Source: Flexibacter flexilis DSM 6793 (lineage in GTDB: Bacteria > Bacteroidota > Bacteroidia > Cytophagales > Flexibacteraceae). Taken from it: a DNA stretch of 64,000 nt. The stretch is taken from contig NZ_FOLE01000007.1 of the NCBI RefSeq assembly GCF_900112255.1, positions 1 to 64,000 on the forward strand, read 5' to 3'. Numbering within the stretch: position 1 is the stretch's first letter; the number at the start of each line of letters is the position of its first letter. Made by a program: the position numbers and the translations under genes. This document shows positions 33,478 to 42,900 of this stretch, piece by piece. The notes under the pieces were generated by a model, which ran no database searches, was not told where the DNA came from, and saw nothing but the letters and a program-made list of their open reading frames with translations.

Positions 33478-34290
33478 GTGATACCAACCATTAATCAACT
33501 TCCTGAAGGGAAAAAAATATTCTTTGCTTCTGATTTTCACTTGGGTTCGCCCACACACGAGAAAAGTCGCCGCCGTGAAGACCGTATCGTGCGTTGGTTG
33601 GATTGGGCTGCGCCGCAAGCGGCGGCCATTGTATTAGTTGGCGATATTTTTGATTTTTGGTTTGAATACAAACACGTGATTCCCAAAGGGTTTATTCGTT
33701 TTCAGGGCAAATTGGCGCAGCTTACCGATGCGGGGATTCCTGTGTACGTTTTTACGGGCAACCATGATATGTGGCTGTTCGATTATTTCCCAAAAGAACT
33801 CAATATTCCTGTTTTTCGTGCACCCCAGACGTGGCAAGTCGGCGATAAAAAACTATACGTTGGGCATGGCGACGGCTTGGGAAGTGGCGACTACACCTAC
33901 AAACTCCTGAAAATTGCGTTTGATAGTAAAGTATGCCAGTGGCTTTTTAGCTGGATTCATCCGAACGTAGGCATGGGCATCGCGGACGCGTGGTCTAAGA
34001 GCAGCCGCAGCCACAACGACAAAAAAGGCACAGACGAACATTTTTTGGGCGAAGGCGAATGGCTTTGGCAATATTGCCGCGATTTTCACCTACAAAACCC
34101 GCATGATTATTACATCTTCGGACATAGACATTTAGCCTTACAACTGCCTGTAAGTCAGCATGCCCAGTATATCAATTTGGGCGAGTGGTTCAATACATAT
34201 TCTTTTGGGAAATTTGATGGAAAACAGATGAATTTGTACACTTTTTCGGAAGACGGAAAAGTAGAACCCCTAATGTTAAACCAAGTTTAG
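33478..34290 (+). CDS. lpxH: UDP-2,3-diacylglucosamine diphosphatase-like phosphoesterase
   Basis: 270 residues, GTG start. Calcineurin-like metal motifs in order: DFHLG, GDIFDFW, GNHDMW, HGDGLG, GHRH. The intervening HPNVGMGIADAWSKSSR fits LpxH, which hydrolyses UDP-2,3-diacylglucosamine to lipid X in lipid A synthesis. Bacteroidota often carry LpxH-like paralogues, so the exact substrate is somewhat uncertain. Second gene of the lipoprotein-lpxH unit. Confidence 0.85.
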   Translation: MIPTINQLPEGKKIFFASDFHLGSPTHEKSRRREDRIVRWLDWAAPQAAAIVLVGDIFDFWFEYKHVIPKGFIRFQGKLAQLTDAGIPVYVFTGNHDMWLFDYFPKELNIPVFRAPQTWQVGDKKLYVGHGDGLGSGDYTYKLLKIAFDSKVCQWLFSWIHPNVGMGIADAWSKSSRSHNDKKGTDEHFLGEGEWLWQYCRDFHLQNPHDYYIFGHRHLALQLPVSQHAQYINLGEWFNTYSFGKFDGKQMNLYTFSEDGKVEPLMLNQV

Positions 34291-34343
34291 TACAACAAAA
34301 ATTAGATTTTTTCGTTACAATTTTCAAAAAAAGCAATTAAACC

Positions 34344-34374
34344 TTGCATTACTTGGTGCATAGGGCTACCTTTG
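34344..34374 (+). promoter_or_regulatory. Promoter for the NlpC/P60 gene
   Basis: TTG (34344-34346), 20 bp, TACCTTTG (34367-34374): full match. Leader to ATG 34456 is about 75 nt. Confidence 0.8.
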
Positions 34375-34455
34375 CGCCTCGTTTCGTACTCTTTATCCAA
34401 GATTGCATTGTTTTTGTCGAGGCTAACGACCTCACATATTAAATTTTAGATTGTT

Positions 34456-35274
34456 ATGAAAAACATATTCTCACTTCGAGCAAGGTATCAGGGCTTGGTT
34501 ACTATAAAAAAGATTATAGGATTGAGTTGTTTATTACTTGTAGTGGCTGCTTGCAAAAAGCAACCAAGTTCGCGCCCAAGCTATGGCTGGGACGCACCGA
34601 GTGAAGCAGATAATCCCGCATCAGTACAAACAGCACTGGCCGATTTTCCTGCGGAAGATAGTTTGGAGTCAATCAACACACGAAACACACGCAGAATCGT
34701 CGGCCGTAGCCATTTTCCTTTTATCGTTAATAAAACATTTCTTAATCCCCAACCCGTAATAGAACCGACCAACCTAACGGAGTGGCGCAACCCTGTGGGC
34801 ATGGAAGACGAGTTCCGCGACAGCTTGGTATTTGTGGCACGTCGTTATTTGGGTACGCGTTATCGTTCGGGCGGCAAAACGCCGCGCGGCTTTGACTGTT
34901 CGGGTTTTACGGGCTATGTGTTCGGGCGTTTTGGGGTTAAATTGCCGCCTTGCTCCTATTTACAGGCACGTATTGGCGAAAAAGTAAGCCTCAAAGAAGC
35001 ACGCAAAGGCGATTTGGTATTTTTTGGTTATTCGGGCTACTCGCGCCGCCGCAAAAAAGGAAAAGGCCGTCAACGTTACTATAGTGCCAGAACTTGGACA
35101 CGCGTCAATCATGCCGCAATTGTTATTTCGGATCCAGGGCAACCATTGCGTATTATTCACAGTGCAAGCCGTAGAGGCGTTGTTGTCTCTAGTATTTCGG
35201 GTTACTGGAAACGCCGATTGCTTTTTACGCGTCGCGTTATAGACGAAAAGGTTTCAGAAAAAGCAATGAATTAA
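34456..35274 (+). CDS. NlpC/P60 peptidoglycan hydrolase lipoprotein
   Basis: 272 residues. Lipobox VVAAC puts the acylated Cys at 33; a linker of about 80 residues follows and then the C40 peptidase: GFDCSGFTGYVF with the catalytic Cys near 148, VNHAAIVI with the His, and HSASRRGVV. These enzymes cut D-Glu-meso-DAP bonds in peptidoglycan stem peptides. An unusual basic insert (YSRRRKKGKGRQRYYSAR) sits between the catalytic Cys and His and may bind the wall or membrane. Confidence 0.9.
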   Translation: MKNIFSLRARYQGLVTIKKIIGLSCLLLVVAACKKQPSSRPSYGWDAPSEADNPASVQTALADFPAEDSLESINTRNTRRIVGRSHFPFIVNKTFLNPQPVIEPTNLTEWRNPVGMEDEFRDSLVFVARRYLGTRYRSGGKTPRGFDCSGFTGYVFGRFGVKLPPCSYLQARIGEKVSLKEARKGDLVFFGYSGYSRRRKKGKGRQRYYSARTWTRVNHAAIVISDPGQPLRIIHSASRRGVVVSSISGYWKRRLLFTRRVIDEKVSEKAMN

Positions 35275-35285
35275 AAATATAAAGT

Positions 35286-35321
35286 AAATCCCGCATAAAA
35301 TTAGTTTTATGCGGGATTTTT
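35286..35321. terminator. Bidirectional terminator
   Basis: Perfect 15-bp arms aaatcccgcataaaa and ttttatgcgggattt with T-runs on both sides; it separates the convergent NlpC gene and the outer-membrane protein gene. Confidence 0.92.
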
Positions 35322-35331
35322 ATTTGGTAAA

Positions 35332-36576
35332 TTATTTACTAAAAAGCGTATAGCCAAGCGTAACACCCATAGATTTGTATTGGACAGCAATACCCGAATC
35401 TTTGATGATGTCGCGTGATGCGAGATAACGCCCTTCTATACTGGCTCTTTTATATCGATAACCCAATCCAATGGCAATATTATTAGAGTTATTTAATGGA
35501 GTTGTGGTTTGGTAACCATACGAATTATTGGAATAAACGATCTTAGCATTAGAATTATTAATTGGTTTATTCCATATCCAAAAACCATTGACAAAAATGG
35601 TGTTATTTTTATTAATAAAAAAATGATGTCTTACGCCTAATGCAAATGATAAAAATTGATATTTCAGCTTTGAATTTTGGTAATAATAATTATCTTTTTT
35701 AGTCGTTTTTTCTCCCGTAAAGTGACTGTATGTAGGCTCTACAATAATAGCCCATTTATTTTTATTAAATGGTAAATAATACTGAAATTCAAATCCAAGG
35801 CGAGAAGCTACTTGTTTATCAAAATCAGTAACAGAAGCAGTATTATCTATTATTTGTGCCGTGCTTTGATAAAGTCCAGCTTTGACCGAAACGTCCATTA
35901 CTTTACGCGCAACAGTTGGCATAATAGTAGGTTTTATCTTGCTCGTATCACTACATTGATTATACTTATCAAACGTTTTTATCATGTCGTTTTTAGTATA
36001 TTTAATGTTGCTAAAAGAAGTAATTGGCGCATCTTTACACCTAATAAATTGTTGTAATTGAGCTATATAACTTGTATTTTTAACAATATAGCTTCTACCA
36101 CTACTCTTATTGGTAGTTTTGTATCTTTTGTAAATAAGTTGTTGGGGAGTCACCATAGAATCTACCGTGAAAAAGTAACGCTTCATGTCGCCTTTTTCAA
36201 ATAAATACAAATTGGCTTTCCCTTCGACTAATTGGCGTAAGAAAATTGTATCTTTTTTCATGTACGGCTGACGTTCGTCAGAAATATCATTCACAGTATT
36301 AGAAGACACATCCCATTCCGTAATGAAACATTTATAAATGGATTCATTTTCTACCGAAAATTCTTTAACGGTCGTTGTTCGGGCTGTTTGTTTTTCTCCA
36401 TTTTCGGTCAGCTTATAATCAAAGTATTTAGGATTATCTTTCCAATCAACATTTCGGATAAAACAATCTATTTTTTTGCCTTCATTATCAATAAAATAAC
36501 CTTTTTGATAACGAATTTGCGCAAAAGAATGAAGGCTTAAAAAAGTAAATAACAGTAGCAGAAATTTGTTTTTCAT
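35332..36576 (-). CDS. Probable outer-membrane beta-barrel protein, unknown
   Basis: 414 residues. Signal peptide FLLLLFTFLSLHSFAQ. The first half (20-200) is soluble (IRYQKGYFIDNEGKKIDC, VKEFSVENESIYKC, YFFTVDSMVTPQQLIYK), and the second half shows alternating amphipathic strands (MDVSVKAGLYQSTAQ, LGFEFQYYLPFN, YQFLSFALGVRHHFF, AIGLGYRYKRASIEGRYLA, MGVTLGYTLFSK) ending in Phe-Ser-Lys as barrels do. A porin-like domain fused to a periplasmic part is likely; ligand unknown. Coding is more AT-rich than flanking genes. Confidence 0.75.
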   Translation of the reverse strand: MKNKFLLLLFTFLSLHSFAQIRYQKGYFIDNEGKKIDCFIRNVDWKDNPKYFDYKLTENGEKQTARTTTVKEFSVENESIYKCFITEWDVSSNTVNDISDERQPYMKKDTIFLRQLVEGKANLYLFEKGDMKRYFFTVDSMVTPQQLIYKRYKTTNKSSGRSYIVKNTSYIAQLQQFIRCKDAPITSFSNIKYTKNDMIKTFDKYNQCSDTSKIKPTIMPTVARKVMDVSVKAGLYQSTAQIIDNTASVTDFDKQVASRLGFEFQYYLPFNKNKWAIIVEPTYSHFTGEKTTKKDNYYYQNSKLKYQFLSFALGVRHHFFINKNNTIFVNGFWIWNKPINNSNAKIVYSNNSYGYQTTTPLNNSNNIAIGLGYRYKRASIEGRYLASRDIIKDSGIAVQYKSMGVTLGYTLFSK

Positions 36577-36602
36577 ATTTAGTATTTATTTAAAAAATGA
36601 TG

Positions 36603-39600
36603 TTAAAGAGATAGTACAGGCTGTATTTTTAGCTCTTGGCCTTGCGCCGTAGCGGGCAAATATACCAAATAACCTTCAGTTTTATAATTCATTTCTTGCA
36701 AATAACCCATATATTCTTGCACTTGCTCGGTATGCTTGGGGTGGCTTTGGCCAGTCTTGAAATCAATCACAACGGCGTTTTGGTCTTTGATAAGCACGCG
36801 GTCGGGGCGACGAATTTTTCCGTTGGGCAAAATAATATCCGACTCGTTGTAAATGCTCCATTCGTCCGAAAACCAAGCCGCCATTTGCGGATTGGCTAAG
36901 GCTTGGCGCACGCGGTCGCGCAACTCACGTACTTCGGCTTCGCTGGCTTGGCCTTCAAAATACGGCTTGGCCAACGCCGTTTTCAGGTCTTTGGCCGTGC
37001 GAATACTGGCCATAATGTCGTGGAGCATCAAGCCGAAACTAACTTTCTGATAGCGCAGCTTTTTACTTTCGTCTTGCTCAAAAAATCCCCGCGACTGCGT
37101 GAGCAAATTCAGTCGGTTGCGCCATGTTTCAGCCCTGAAATGCTGCATCACAAAAGCATTGTTATTGCTTTCGTGCGCCGTTTGCGTAGGCCATTGCCCC
37201 ACTTCAAACACGTTGGCTTCTTCATCAAAATAATGTGCAAGCGGCAGATAATCAGGTTTTTCTGCGGTAGGCTGTATGTTGGTTGTGCGAATGGCCTCGT
37301 AGAGCAAAGCACTTACGCGATTTACTTTTACTTCGTTGTTTTTGCCAATGCCTTTGGGCTTTGGGCACAGGCAAATCAAGGTATTTTCGGGGCGCGTGAA
37401 AGCCACATACAACAAATTCAGGTTGTCCAAATAAGCCTGTATTTTTTCGCTGTAATAATCTTTGGCGTAAACAGTTTGACCTAATTCTTTGCCATAACGA
37501 ATCGGCGAAATAGGCAATTGGCCGAACGGTTCGGTGTCGGTGCTTGCCCACAAAATGTTGTGGTGCTTTACGTTATGGTCTAAATCCCAATCGCAAAACG
37601 GAATAATTACGGCAGGATATTCCAGCCCTTTGGAGCTATGCACCGTAATAATTTGCATGGCGTTTTGGCCTTCGGGCAGGCGCACCGAAAGTTTTTGGCG
37701 TTTTTTCTCCCACCATTCCCCAAACGAACTCATATCGCCGTTGCCTGTGCGGTTGTATTCGAGTATCGCGTCCAGAAAACCTTGCAAATAGGCGCGTTCG
37801 GCCTCTATTTTATTGAGTTCAAAAATCGCGATAAGCTGCTCGGTGAGTTCATAAATGGCCATTTTGTTGAATGAAGGCCGTTTTTCGATAAAAGCCGCAG
37901 GCAAAAAGCGTTGGAAAAGTTCCAAACTATGTTGTGCCGAACGGTATGTTACGCCTCCAAAAAGTTCGTTGAGTTCTTCGGGTGTCGGGACGGGCGTTTT
38001 GTACAAACTCGGTTTGATGTAACTGCAATATTCGTACAGCACGTGCGCCGACGCGATGCGGTTGGCGGTGTTGTGCAAATACGCCAGCAACGACACAAGC
38101 AGCCGCACGGAACTGGCACTTTCCAAGAGCAACGAATCTGCCGAAACTGCCTCATACACATATCGTTGCGGTTGGGCTTCTGCGCTATTTTTGTAGTCCA
38201 AAAGTGCTTGTGCCACCAAAATTCCGTCCAAACTATTGCGCACCAAAAACGCAATATCAGAAGCCGCCAAGCCGCGTTCTTGGAGTTGCTCAGCAATTTT
38301 TACCAAACGTTTTTGGGCAATTTGTTTCCAACCCGTCACGCGGCTTGTCGTTGTTTCGTTGTCGGCCTCGTCGTCGGTTTCTTGTTCGCTATCTTGTTCT
38401 TTATCAATAAATTCTACTCGCACCAAACCTTTGTCGGATTGTTGGCGTTTGGTTTCGGGGAAAATCTGGTACACGTCGGCGTAGGCCGTCGGGATTTTCT
38501 GCACTTCGGCCAAAATATCTGGGCTAAGATGTGGCTCGGCTTCTAATTTTTCGGCCAAAAGATTGGCACTTGCCACAAAAAAACTATTGTTGAAAGCGAT
38601 TACATTTTGTTTGCTTCGCCAATTGTTGTTCAGATAGCGGCGTTCGGTTTGGTACGAACCGATTTGTTTTTCTACTTTTTCCAACAAAAGTTTCCAGTCG
38701 CCACCGCGCCAACGGTAAATAGATTGTTTCACATCGCCTACAATCAAATTCAAATTTCCTTCAGCTAAACTATTCTCTACCAATGGTTTAAAATTTTCCC
38801 ATTGCATATTAGACGTGTCCTGAAACTCATCAATCAAGAAATGTCTGTACGTGTTGCCGACTTTTTCGTACAAATACGGCGCGTCGCTGCCCGCAATGAT
38901 GCCGTTGAGAAAACGCGGCACATCGGCCATCAAAAAAACGTCGTTTTCGTCGCGGTACTGCTGAAGTTTGACGGCAATATTGGCCAAAAGTCCCAACGTA
39001 TAGAAATACCGTAACACTTCTTTGGCGGTTTTGTACGAAAGTCCTTGTGTTTGGTACAAATCCGTTGCCTCCAAAAGCAATTGCAGCAAGCCGCCAGCCA
39101 CTACATTTTCGATAGATTCTTGTTGTTTGCTGGTTTTGGAATACCACTTAGAAAGGTCTTCGGGTGTTTCTACGATGGTCTGTACTCTTGTTCCAAAGTC
39201 GTAGTTATCAGGCTTTTGTATTTTATAAAAATAATTGGCTACACCACTTTTCCCGAAAGCAAAATCCGCTACGTCCAAGCCATGCGACTGCATCAGTGCC
39301 ACGCCTTTTTGTCCCAACTCACGCATTTTGGTTTCCAAATCGCGACGCATCTTGGCGATTTGTTCGCGGTATTTCACCAAAAAGTTTTTGTCGTCCAGAT
39401 GCGGACGAAGCGCGGCTTCAAATCGCGAAAAATTTTCGTTAAAAATCTCGTTGGCAAGCTGTAAAATATCTTTCTGAATGTCCCATGTTTGGCCTTCTTC
39501 GATGCGCGTTTCGGCAAATTGCGTGAGCCAAAGTGTAAGCATTTCGTTTTTGCCTGCATCTTCCAACAGCAACTTAATAGCTTCATTGATAGCGGATTGC

Positions 39601-40007
39601 GTATCCAAATCCAGCCGAAAATTAGTGCTAAGGTCTGTTTCGCGAGCAAAAGCACGAAGTATTTTCTGAAAAAAACTGTCGATGGTACTGATGGCAAACT
39701 GCGAGTAGTTGTGCAAAATCAACGACAAAACCTCATTGGCGCGCTCGCGCAAACCTGCCGCACTCAGTCCCGTAAATTCCTGTAATTCGGTAGCCAACGG
39801 CGAAGATTGGCCTTGCGCCAAGCCGCGCAGGGTCTGAATAATGCGGCTTTTCATTTCTTCGGTCGCCTTGTTGGTGAAGGTTACGGCCAAAATGTGCCTG
39901 AACTGGTGCGGGTCGCGCATGACCAGTTGCAAATATTCGCGTGTAAGCGTGTAGGTTTTGCCCGAACCAGCCGACGAGCTATAAATCCGAAAGAATTTCT
40001 GGGACAT
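36603..40007 (-). CDS. AddA-like UvrD helicase-nuclease
   Basis: 1134 residues. Walker A SSAGSGKTYT at the N-terminus, motif Ia VTFTNKATEEM, Walker B LIDEFQDTS, motif III GDVKQSIYRWRGGD, motif V VHSSKGLEYPAVIIP, motif VI YVAFTRPENTL, and at the C-terminus a PD-(D/E)xK nuclease core RPDRVLI...VVIDFKTGQ with a QVQEYMGYL helix. This is the AddA architecture: end resection in recombinational repair. No AddB is adjacent in this window. It follows a small gene (40038-40304) by 30 bp on the same strand. Confidence 0.93.
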   Translation of the reverse strand: MSQKFFRIYSSSAGSGKTYTLTREYLQLVMRDPHQFRHILAVTFTNKATEEMKSRIIQTLRGLAQGQSSPLATELQEFTGLSAAGLRERANEVLSLILHNYSQFAISTIDSFFQKILRAFARETDLSTNFRLDLDTQSAINEAIKLLLEDAGKNEMLTLWLTQFAETRIEEGQTWDIQKDILQLANEIFNENFSRFEAALRPHLDDKNFLVKYREQIAKMRRDLETKMRELGQKGVALMQSHGLDVADFAFGKSGVANYFYKIQKPDNYDFGTRVQTIVETPEDLSKWYSKTSKQQESIENVVAGGLLQLLLEATDLYQTQGLSYKTAKEVLRYFYTLGLLANIAVKLQQYRDENDVFLMADVPRFLNGIIAGSDAPYLYEKVGNTYRHFLIDEFQDTSNMQWENFKPLVENSLAEGNLNLIVGDVKQSIYRWRGGDWKLLLEKVEKQIGSYQTERRYLNNNWRSKQNVIAFNNSFFVASANLLAEKLEAEPHLSPDILAEVQKIPTAYADVYQIFPETKRQQSDKGLVRVEFIDKEQDSEQETDDEADNETTTSRVTGWKQIAQKRLVKIAEQLQERGLAASDIAFLVRNSLDGILVAQALLDYKNSAEAQPQRYVYEAVSADSLLLESASSVRLLVSLLAYLHNTANRIASAHVLYEYCSYIKPSLYKTPVPTPEELNELFGGVTYRSAQHSLELFQRFLPAAFIEKRPSFNKMAIYELTEQLIAIFELNKIEAERAYLQGFLDAILEYNRTGNGDMSSFGEWWEKKRQKLSVRLPEGQNAMQIITVHSSKGLEYPAVIIPFCDWDLDHNVKHHNILWASTDTEPFGQLPISPIRYGKELGQTVYAKDYYSEKIQAYLDNLNLLYVAFTRPENTLICLCPKPKGIGKNNEVKVNRVSALLYEAIRTTNIQPTAEKPDYLPLAHYFDEEANVFEVGQWPTQTAHESNNNAFVMQHFRAETWRNRLNLLTQSRGFFEQDESKKLRYQKVSFGLMLHDIMASIRTAKDLKTALAKPYFEGQASEAEVRELRDRVRQALANPQMAAWFSDEWSIYNESDIILPNGKIRRPDRVLIKDQNAVVIDFKTGQSHPKHTEQVQEYMGYLQEMNYKTEGYLVYLPATAQGQELKIQPVLSL

Positions 40008-40037
40008 AAGCGTAAAATAAGAATAGAGAAAAGATTG

Positions 40038-40304
40038 TTATGAAGCTGTGATTTGTGCAAAAAATTTAGTGTTTTTCTCCGAAAATCCAGCCGTTTCGAT
40101 GGGCAATGTGCGCAAAATTTCTATCAAGCAATTGATTTTTCCTTCCAGTGGATAATAGCTGTTCACCATGATTACTTTGGTGTTTTTCAGTACGCAATAG
40201 CCCGATTTGAAGTTGCCTTTTTCGTAGCGCAACACATAATTCGACTCGGCGAAAACATCTTCCAGTTTATGCAAAAAATGACTGGTATAACGAATATCAA
40301 GCAT
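40038..40304 (-). CDS. Small conserved protein upstream of the AddA-like gene
   Basis: 88 residues from ATG 40304. The longer ORF start (40421) would run through the terminator of the 40443 gene, so it is rejected. The pattern FLHKLEDVFAESNYVLRYEKGNFKSGYCVLKNTKVIMVNSYY suggests a small alpha-beta fold with a basic loop and KINCLIEILRTL helix; it is a recurring Bacteroidota small-protein family by my recollection of such RYEKGNFKSGYC sequences, with no assigned function. It is probably co-transcribed with the helicase-nuclease 30 bp downstream. Confidence 0.75.
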   Translation of the reverse strand: MLDIRYTSHFLHKLEDVFAESNYVLRYEKGNFKSGYCVLKNTKVIMVNSYYPLEGKINCLIEILRTLPIETAGFSEKNTKFFAQITAS

Positions 40305-40352
40305 GATAGATTTGATATATAATTTTTGTGCAAGATAATTGATAAAAACAAA

Positions 40353-40386
40353 AAAAAGTGGCAACTCAACCGAATCGCCACTTTTT
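40353..40386 (-). terminator. Terminator of the lipoprotein gene at 40443
   Basis: Arms aaaaagtggc / gccacttttt; on the minus strand a T-run (ttttttt) follows. Lies 57 bp past the stop at 40443. Confidence 0.9.
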
Positions 40387-40442
40387 GCAAGAGAGCTAAG
40401 AAATTTGCCTGCACCCTTCATACAGACAGAATTTTGCTGGAA

Positions 40443-41315
40443 TTATCCGTTTTGAGTAACGGTATAAACTTTTCCGTTGACGGTTATCGTAAACACGTTG
40501 TCACAATCGCCGTTGCCGTAATCAATTACGCGTGGGTTACCGTCGCCGAGTACATATTTTACTTTGCCACTTACGGGGCGGAAACGGCGAAGTTTTTGGC
40601 AAGAAGTTTTCACCACTACATCAGATTCGACGCTTACAGTGAAAGTGCTGCCGACGCGTGTTGTGCCGTTGGCCAAAGAGCCTGTTTTTTGGGTGAAAGT
40701 ATCGTCCCAACGATTCGTGTAAGTGCCACCAGAATTCCATTCGATGGTACGTGTAGCCGCCCAAGTGAACGTCTGAGCATTCGGGAAAGTAAGTTTGCCG
40801 TTGCTTACTTTGCGTTCAAAAGTGTAAATGCCGTTGCTTACGCTTTTGTTTGTCACCACTTTAGTGCCTTCTACTTTCGTGAAATCAAGAGCTGTAGGGC
40901 GTTTCACATAATAGCTATCAAAGGTAGTCGTTACCACTGAGCCTACTTCGCGCAAACGTGCTGTGTAAGAAATCAAGATTTTACCTTTGCGTTGTGTGCC
41001 GTCTTGGCCTGTGGTTGGTGTTCCGTTGGGGCTAAAATCAATGGAAATGGTTTTGGCCGAATTGTTGATAATTACTTTTACGCCATCGTCGTAAGTGGCT
41101 TCGATGCTGGCGGCAGTACGTCCGCCCAAGCTGCTATCGTTGTTGTCCATTACGTCCTGTTCGATGCTGCTGGCATCGTCAAACTCTGATTCTGCGCTGT
41201 TATTGTCTTGCATGGTTTGCGAGTCAAAAGCGTCATCATCTTTTTTGCAGGCTGTTTGCGTGAAAGTAGTTGCTGCAATGGCGAGCATAGCTGCCCAGTA
41301 AGTTAGTTTTTTCAT
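40443..41315 (-). CDS. Lipoprotein of unknown function
   Basis: 290 residues. Signal with lipobox-like TQTAC (Cys 23) followed by an acidic KKDDDAFDSQ stretch as in many surface lipoproteins. The acidic low-complexity region (to about residue 70, SEFDDASSIEQDVMDNND) leads into a beta-rich domain (GKILISYTARLREVGSVVTTTF; RVGSTFTVSVESDVV). Two late cysteines (TSCQKLRRF; GNGDCDNVF) could pair. I do not recognise a named family. Single gene with its own terminator. Confidence 0.75.
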   Translation of the reverse strand: MKKLTYWAAMLAIAATTFTQTACKKDDDAFDSQTMQDNNSAESEFDDASSIEQDVMDNNDSSLGGRTAASIEATYDDGVKVIINNSAKTISIDFSPNGTPTTGQDGTQRKGKILISYTARLREVGSVVTTTFDSYYVKRPTALDFTKVEGTKVVTNKSVSNGIYTFERKVSNGKLTFPNAQTFTWAATRTIEWNSGGTYTNRWDDTFTQKTGSLANGTTRVGSTFTVSVESDVVVKTSCQKLRRFRPVSGKVKYVLGDGNPRVIDYGNGDCDNVFTITVNGKVYTVTQNG

Positions 41316-41425
41316 TTTTTATTTATTTAAGAGGATTTGTAAATCATTTTCGTTGGCTTGGACGTGTAGCCTCCGAAATGGTTTAATCCATTCGTTAAAC
41401 AAATAATAAAAAATGAAATACGCTT

Positions 41426-41799
41426 CTAGTTCGTGCCAGTTGGATTACTTCGTAAAATAGTAACTTCTGTCTGAAGCGTTTGGATATGCGCTTCTAAACT
41501 TGAAATATGTTTTTCTAGAAGCTCAATTTGTCGTTCATAGTGCTTTTTTTCCGAAGAAAAGACATTATAAATATTGCTGTTATGATTGGAATGATTGTTA
41601 AAAATAAATGTCGCATCAAAGCTTTTAATTGCTTCTATGTCTGTTTCCAGCACTTCAGTAATTTTTCCTGATTCATTTTCAGTTCGTTGTTTTCTATTTT
41701 GCTATAAGCGGCCTGAGAAATACCCAAGCGACCTGCCATATACTCTTGTGTGAGATTATGCAGCTCTCGTATTTTCTTAATATTATTACCTAATTGCAT
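41426..41799 (-). pseudogene. XRE-family regulator split by a frameshift
   Basis: From ATG 41799 the minus strand encodes a clear helix-turn-helix: GNNIKKIRELHNLTQEYMAGRLGISQAAYSKIENNELKM, then drifts into LLKCWKQT and stops at 41635-41637. In the neighbouring frame the natural continuation is found: ITEVLETDIEAIKSFDATFIF...KKHYERQIELLEKHISSLEAHIQTLQTEV, a coiled-coil tail typical of this regulator family. The shift occurs at the A5 run (plus-strand T5, 41662-41666); one extra A would restore the whole protein of about 124 residues. It may be a true mutation, a slippage site or an assembly error. Confidence 0.8.
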
Positions 41800-42090
41800 T
41801 GGTATTGAGTGTTTTTTAGACTGGTAATTTACTTTATATAGTTATAAATTACAACTTATTTATAACCATGACTATAAAAATTTTTAATAATTTTGCTATA
41901 TACTATTGTATATTATATACGAACAAGGGTTTTATTACAAAATAAATATTAATCAGCAGAATACTATATTCATATTTATTTTGTATTGGCCGTTTTTTGC
42001 CGAAAAAACACACAAAATTTGTGTATCAAGGCAAAATCGCTTATTTTGTTGAAGCAATTTATCTTATCGAAAATTAATAAAGATGTACAG

Positions 42091-42873
42091 ATGAAAGAAA
42101 CTTCAGCAAAAATATTAGTAGTAGAAGACGAAGTGATTATATCTTATGCCCTGCGCCATACGCTTTTGCAGTTAGGCTATACGGTGTTAGATGTTGTACA
42201 TTCAGGACATGAGGCTGTGCAAAAAGCAGAAGAATACAAAGATGAGTTAGACTTAATTCTGATGGATGTGCAGCTACGCGATAGTATAGACGGCATTGCT
42301 GCCGCCGAAGAAATCAGAAGTAGAAATCCCAAGACAGCACCGCCCATTATATACCTGACGGCCTATGCGGACGTGGCCACCGTGGCCAGAGCAAAAATAA
42401 CAGAGCCATTTGGTTACATACTCAAGCCATTTGAAGAAAGAGAGTTAAGTATTTGCATAGAAATGGCCTTTTTTAAATACAGAACAGAGAAAAGAATAAA
42501 AGAAGCAGAAGAACGATTAGCAATAACACTCAAAAGTATGGGCAAAGGTGTCATTACAACAGACCGAGCTGGACGAGTTAATTTTATGAATTTTTTGGCT
42601 GAAGCACGGCTTGGGATTTCTAAAGAAGAAATTGGTAGCCGACATTTAGACGATGTATTAGAATGGAATATCCCAGATGCCAAAGAGTTTGAAGGAAATC
42701 CATTACGCTATGTATTACGAACGGGAATTTCCTTGCGTTTACCAGCCCAAACATATGCCGTACACGGCGGGCAATCCTACGACATCTCCAAAGCCCTAAT
42801 TTCTCCAATTATCAATGACGAAAGTGAAACTACGGGAACTGTAATTGTACTAAAAGATGAAATACTTGAATAA
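42091..42873 (+). CDS. Response regulator with PAS domain
   Basis: 260 residues from ATG 42091 (upstream TTG at 41986 rejected). Receiver domain at 1-125: VVEDE acidic pocket, phospho-acceptor Asp59 in LILMDVQLRD, Thr in YLTAYAD, and LKPFEERE with the conserved Lys. A coiled-coil linker (RTEKRIKEAEERL) leads to a PAS domain with AITLKSMGKGVITTDRAGRVNFMN and TGTVIVLKDE at the end. There is no DNA-binding or catalytic output, so signalling is by protein contact. cheR lies 27 bp downstream. Confidence 0.9.
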   Translation: MKETSAKILVVEDEVIISYALRHTLLQLGYTVLDVVHSGHEAVQKAEEYKDELDLILMDVQLRDSIDGIAAAEEIRSRNPKTAPPIIYLTAYADVATVARAKITEPFGYILKPFEERELSICIEMAFFKYRTEKRIKEAEERLAITLKSMGKGVITTDRAGRVNFMNFLAEARLGISKEEIGSRHLDDVLEWNIPDAKEFEGNPLRYVLRTGISLRLPAQTYAVHGGQSYDISKALISPIINDESETTGTVIVLKDEILE

Positions 42874-42900
42874 TAATTTATTGCTAATCAGAAAAACTAA

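Noticed and set aside
40305-40421. Extended N-terminus (39 residues) of the small gene before addA
   Set aside because: The extension lies over the terminator of the 40443 gene, and the family-like part begins at ATG 40304.
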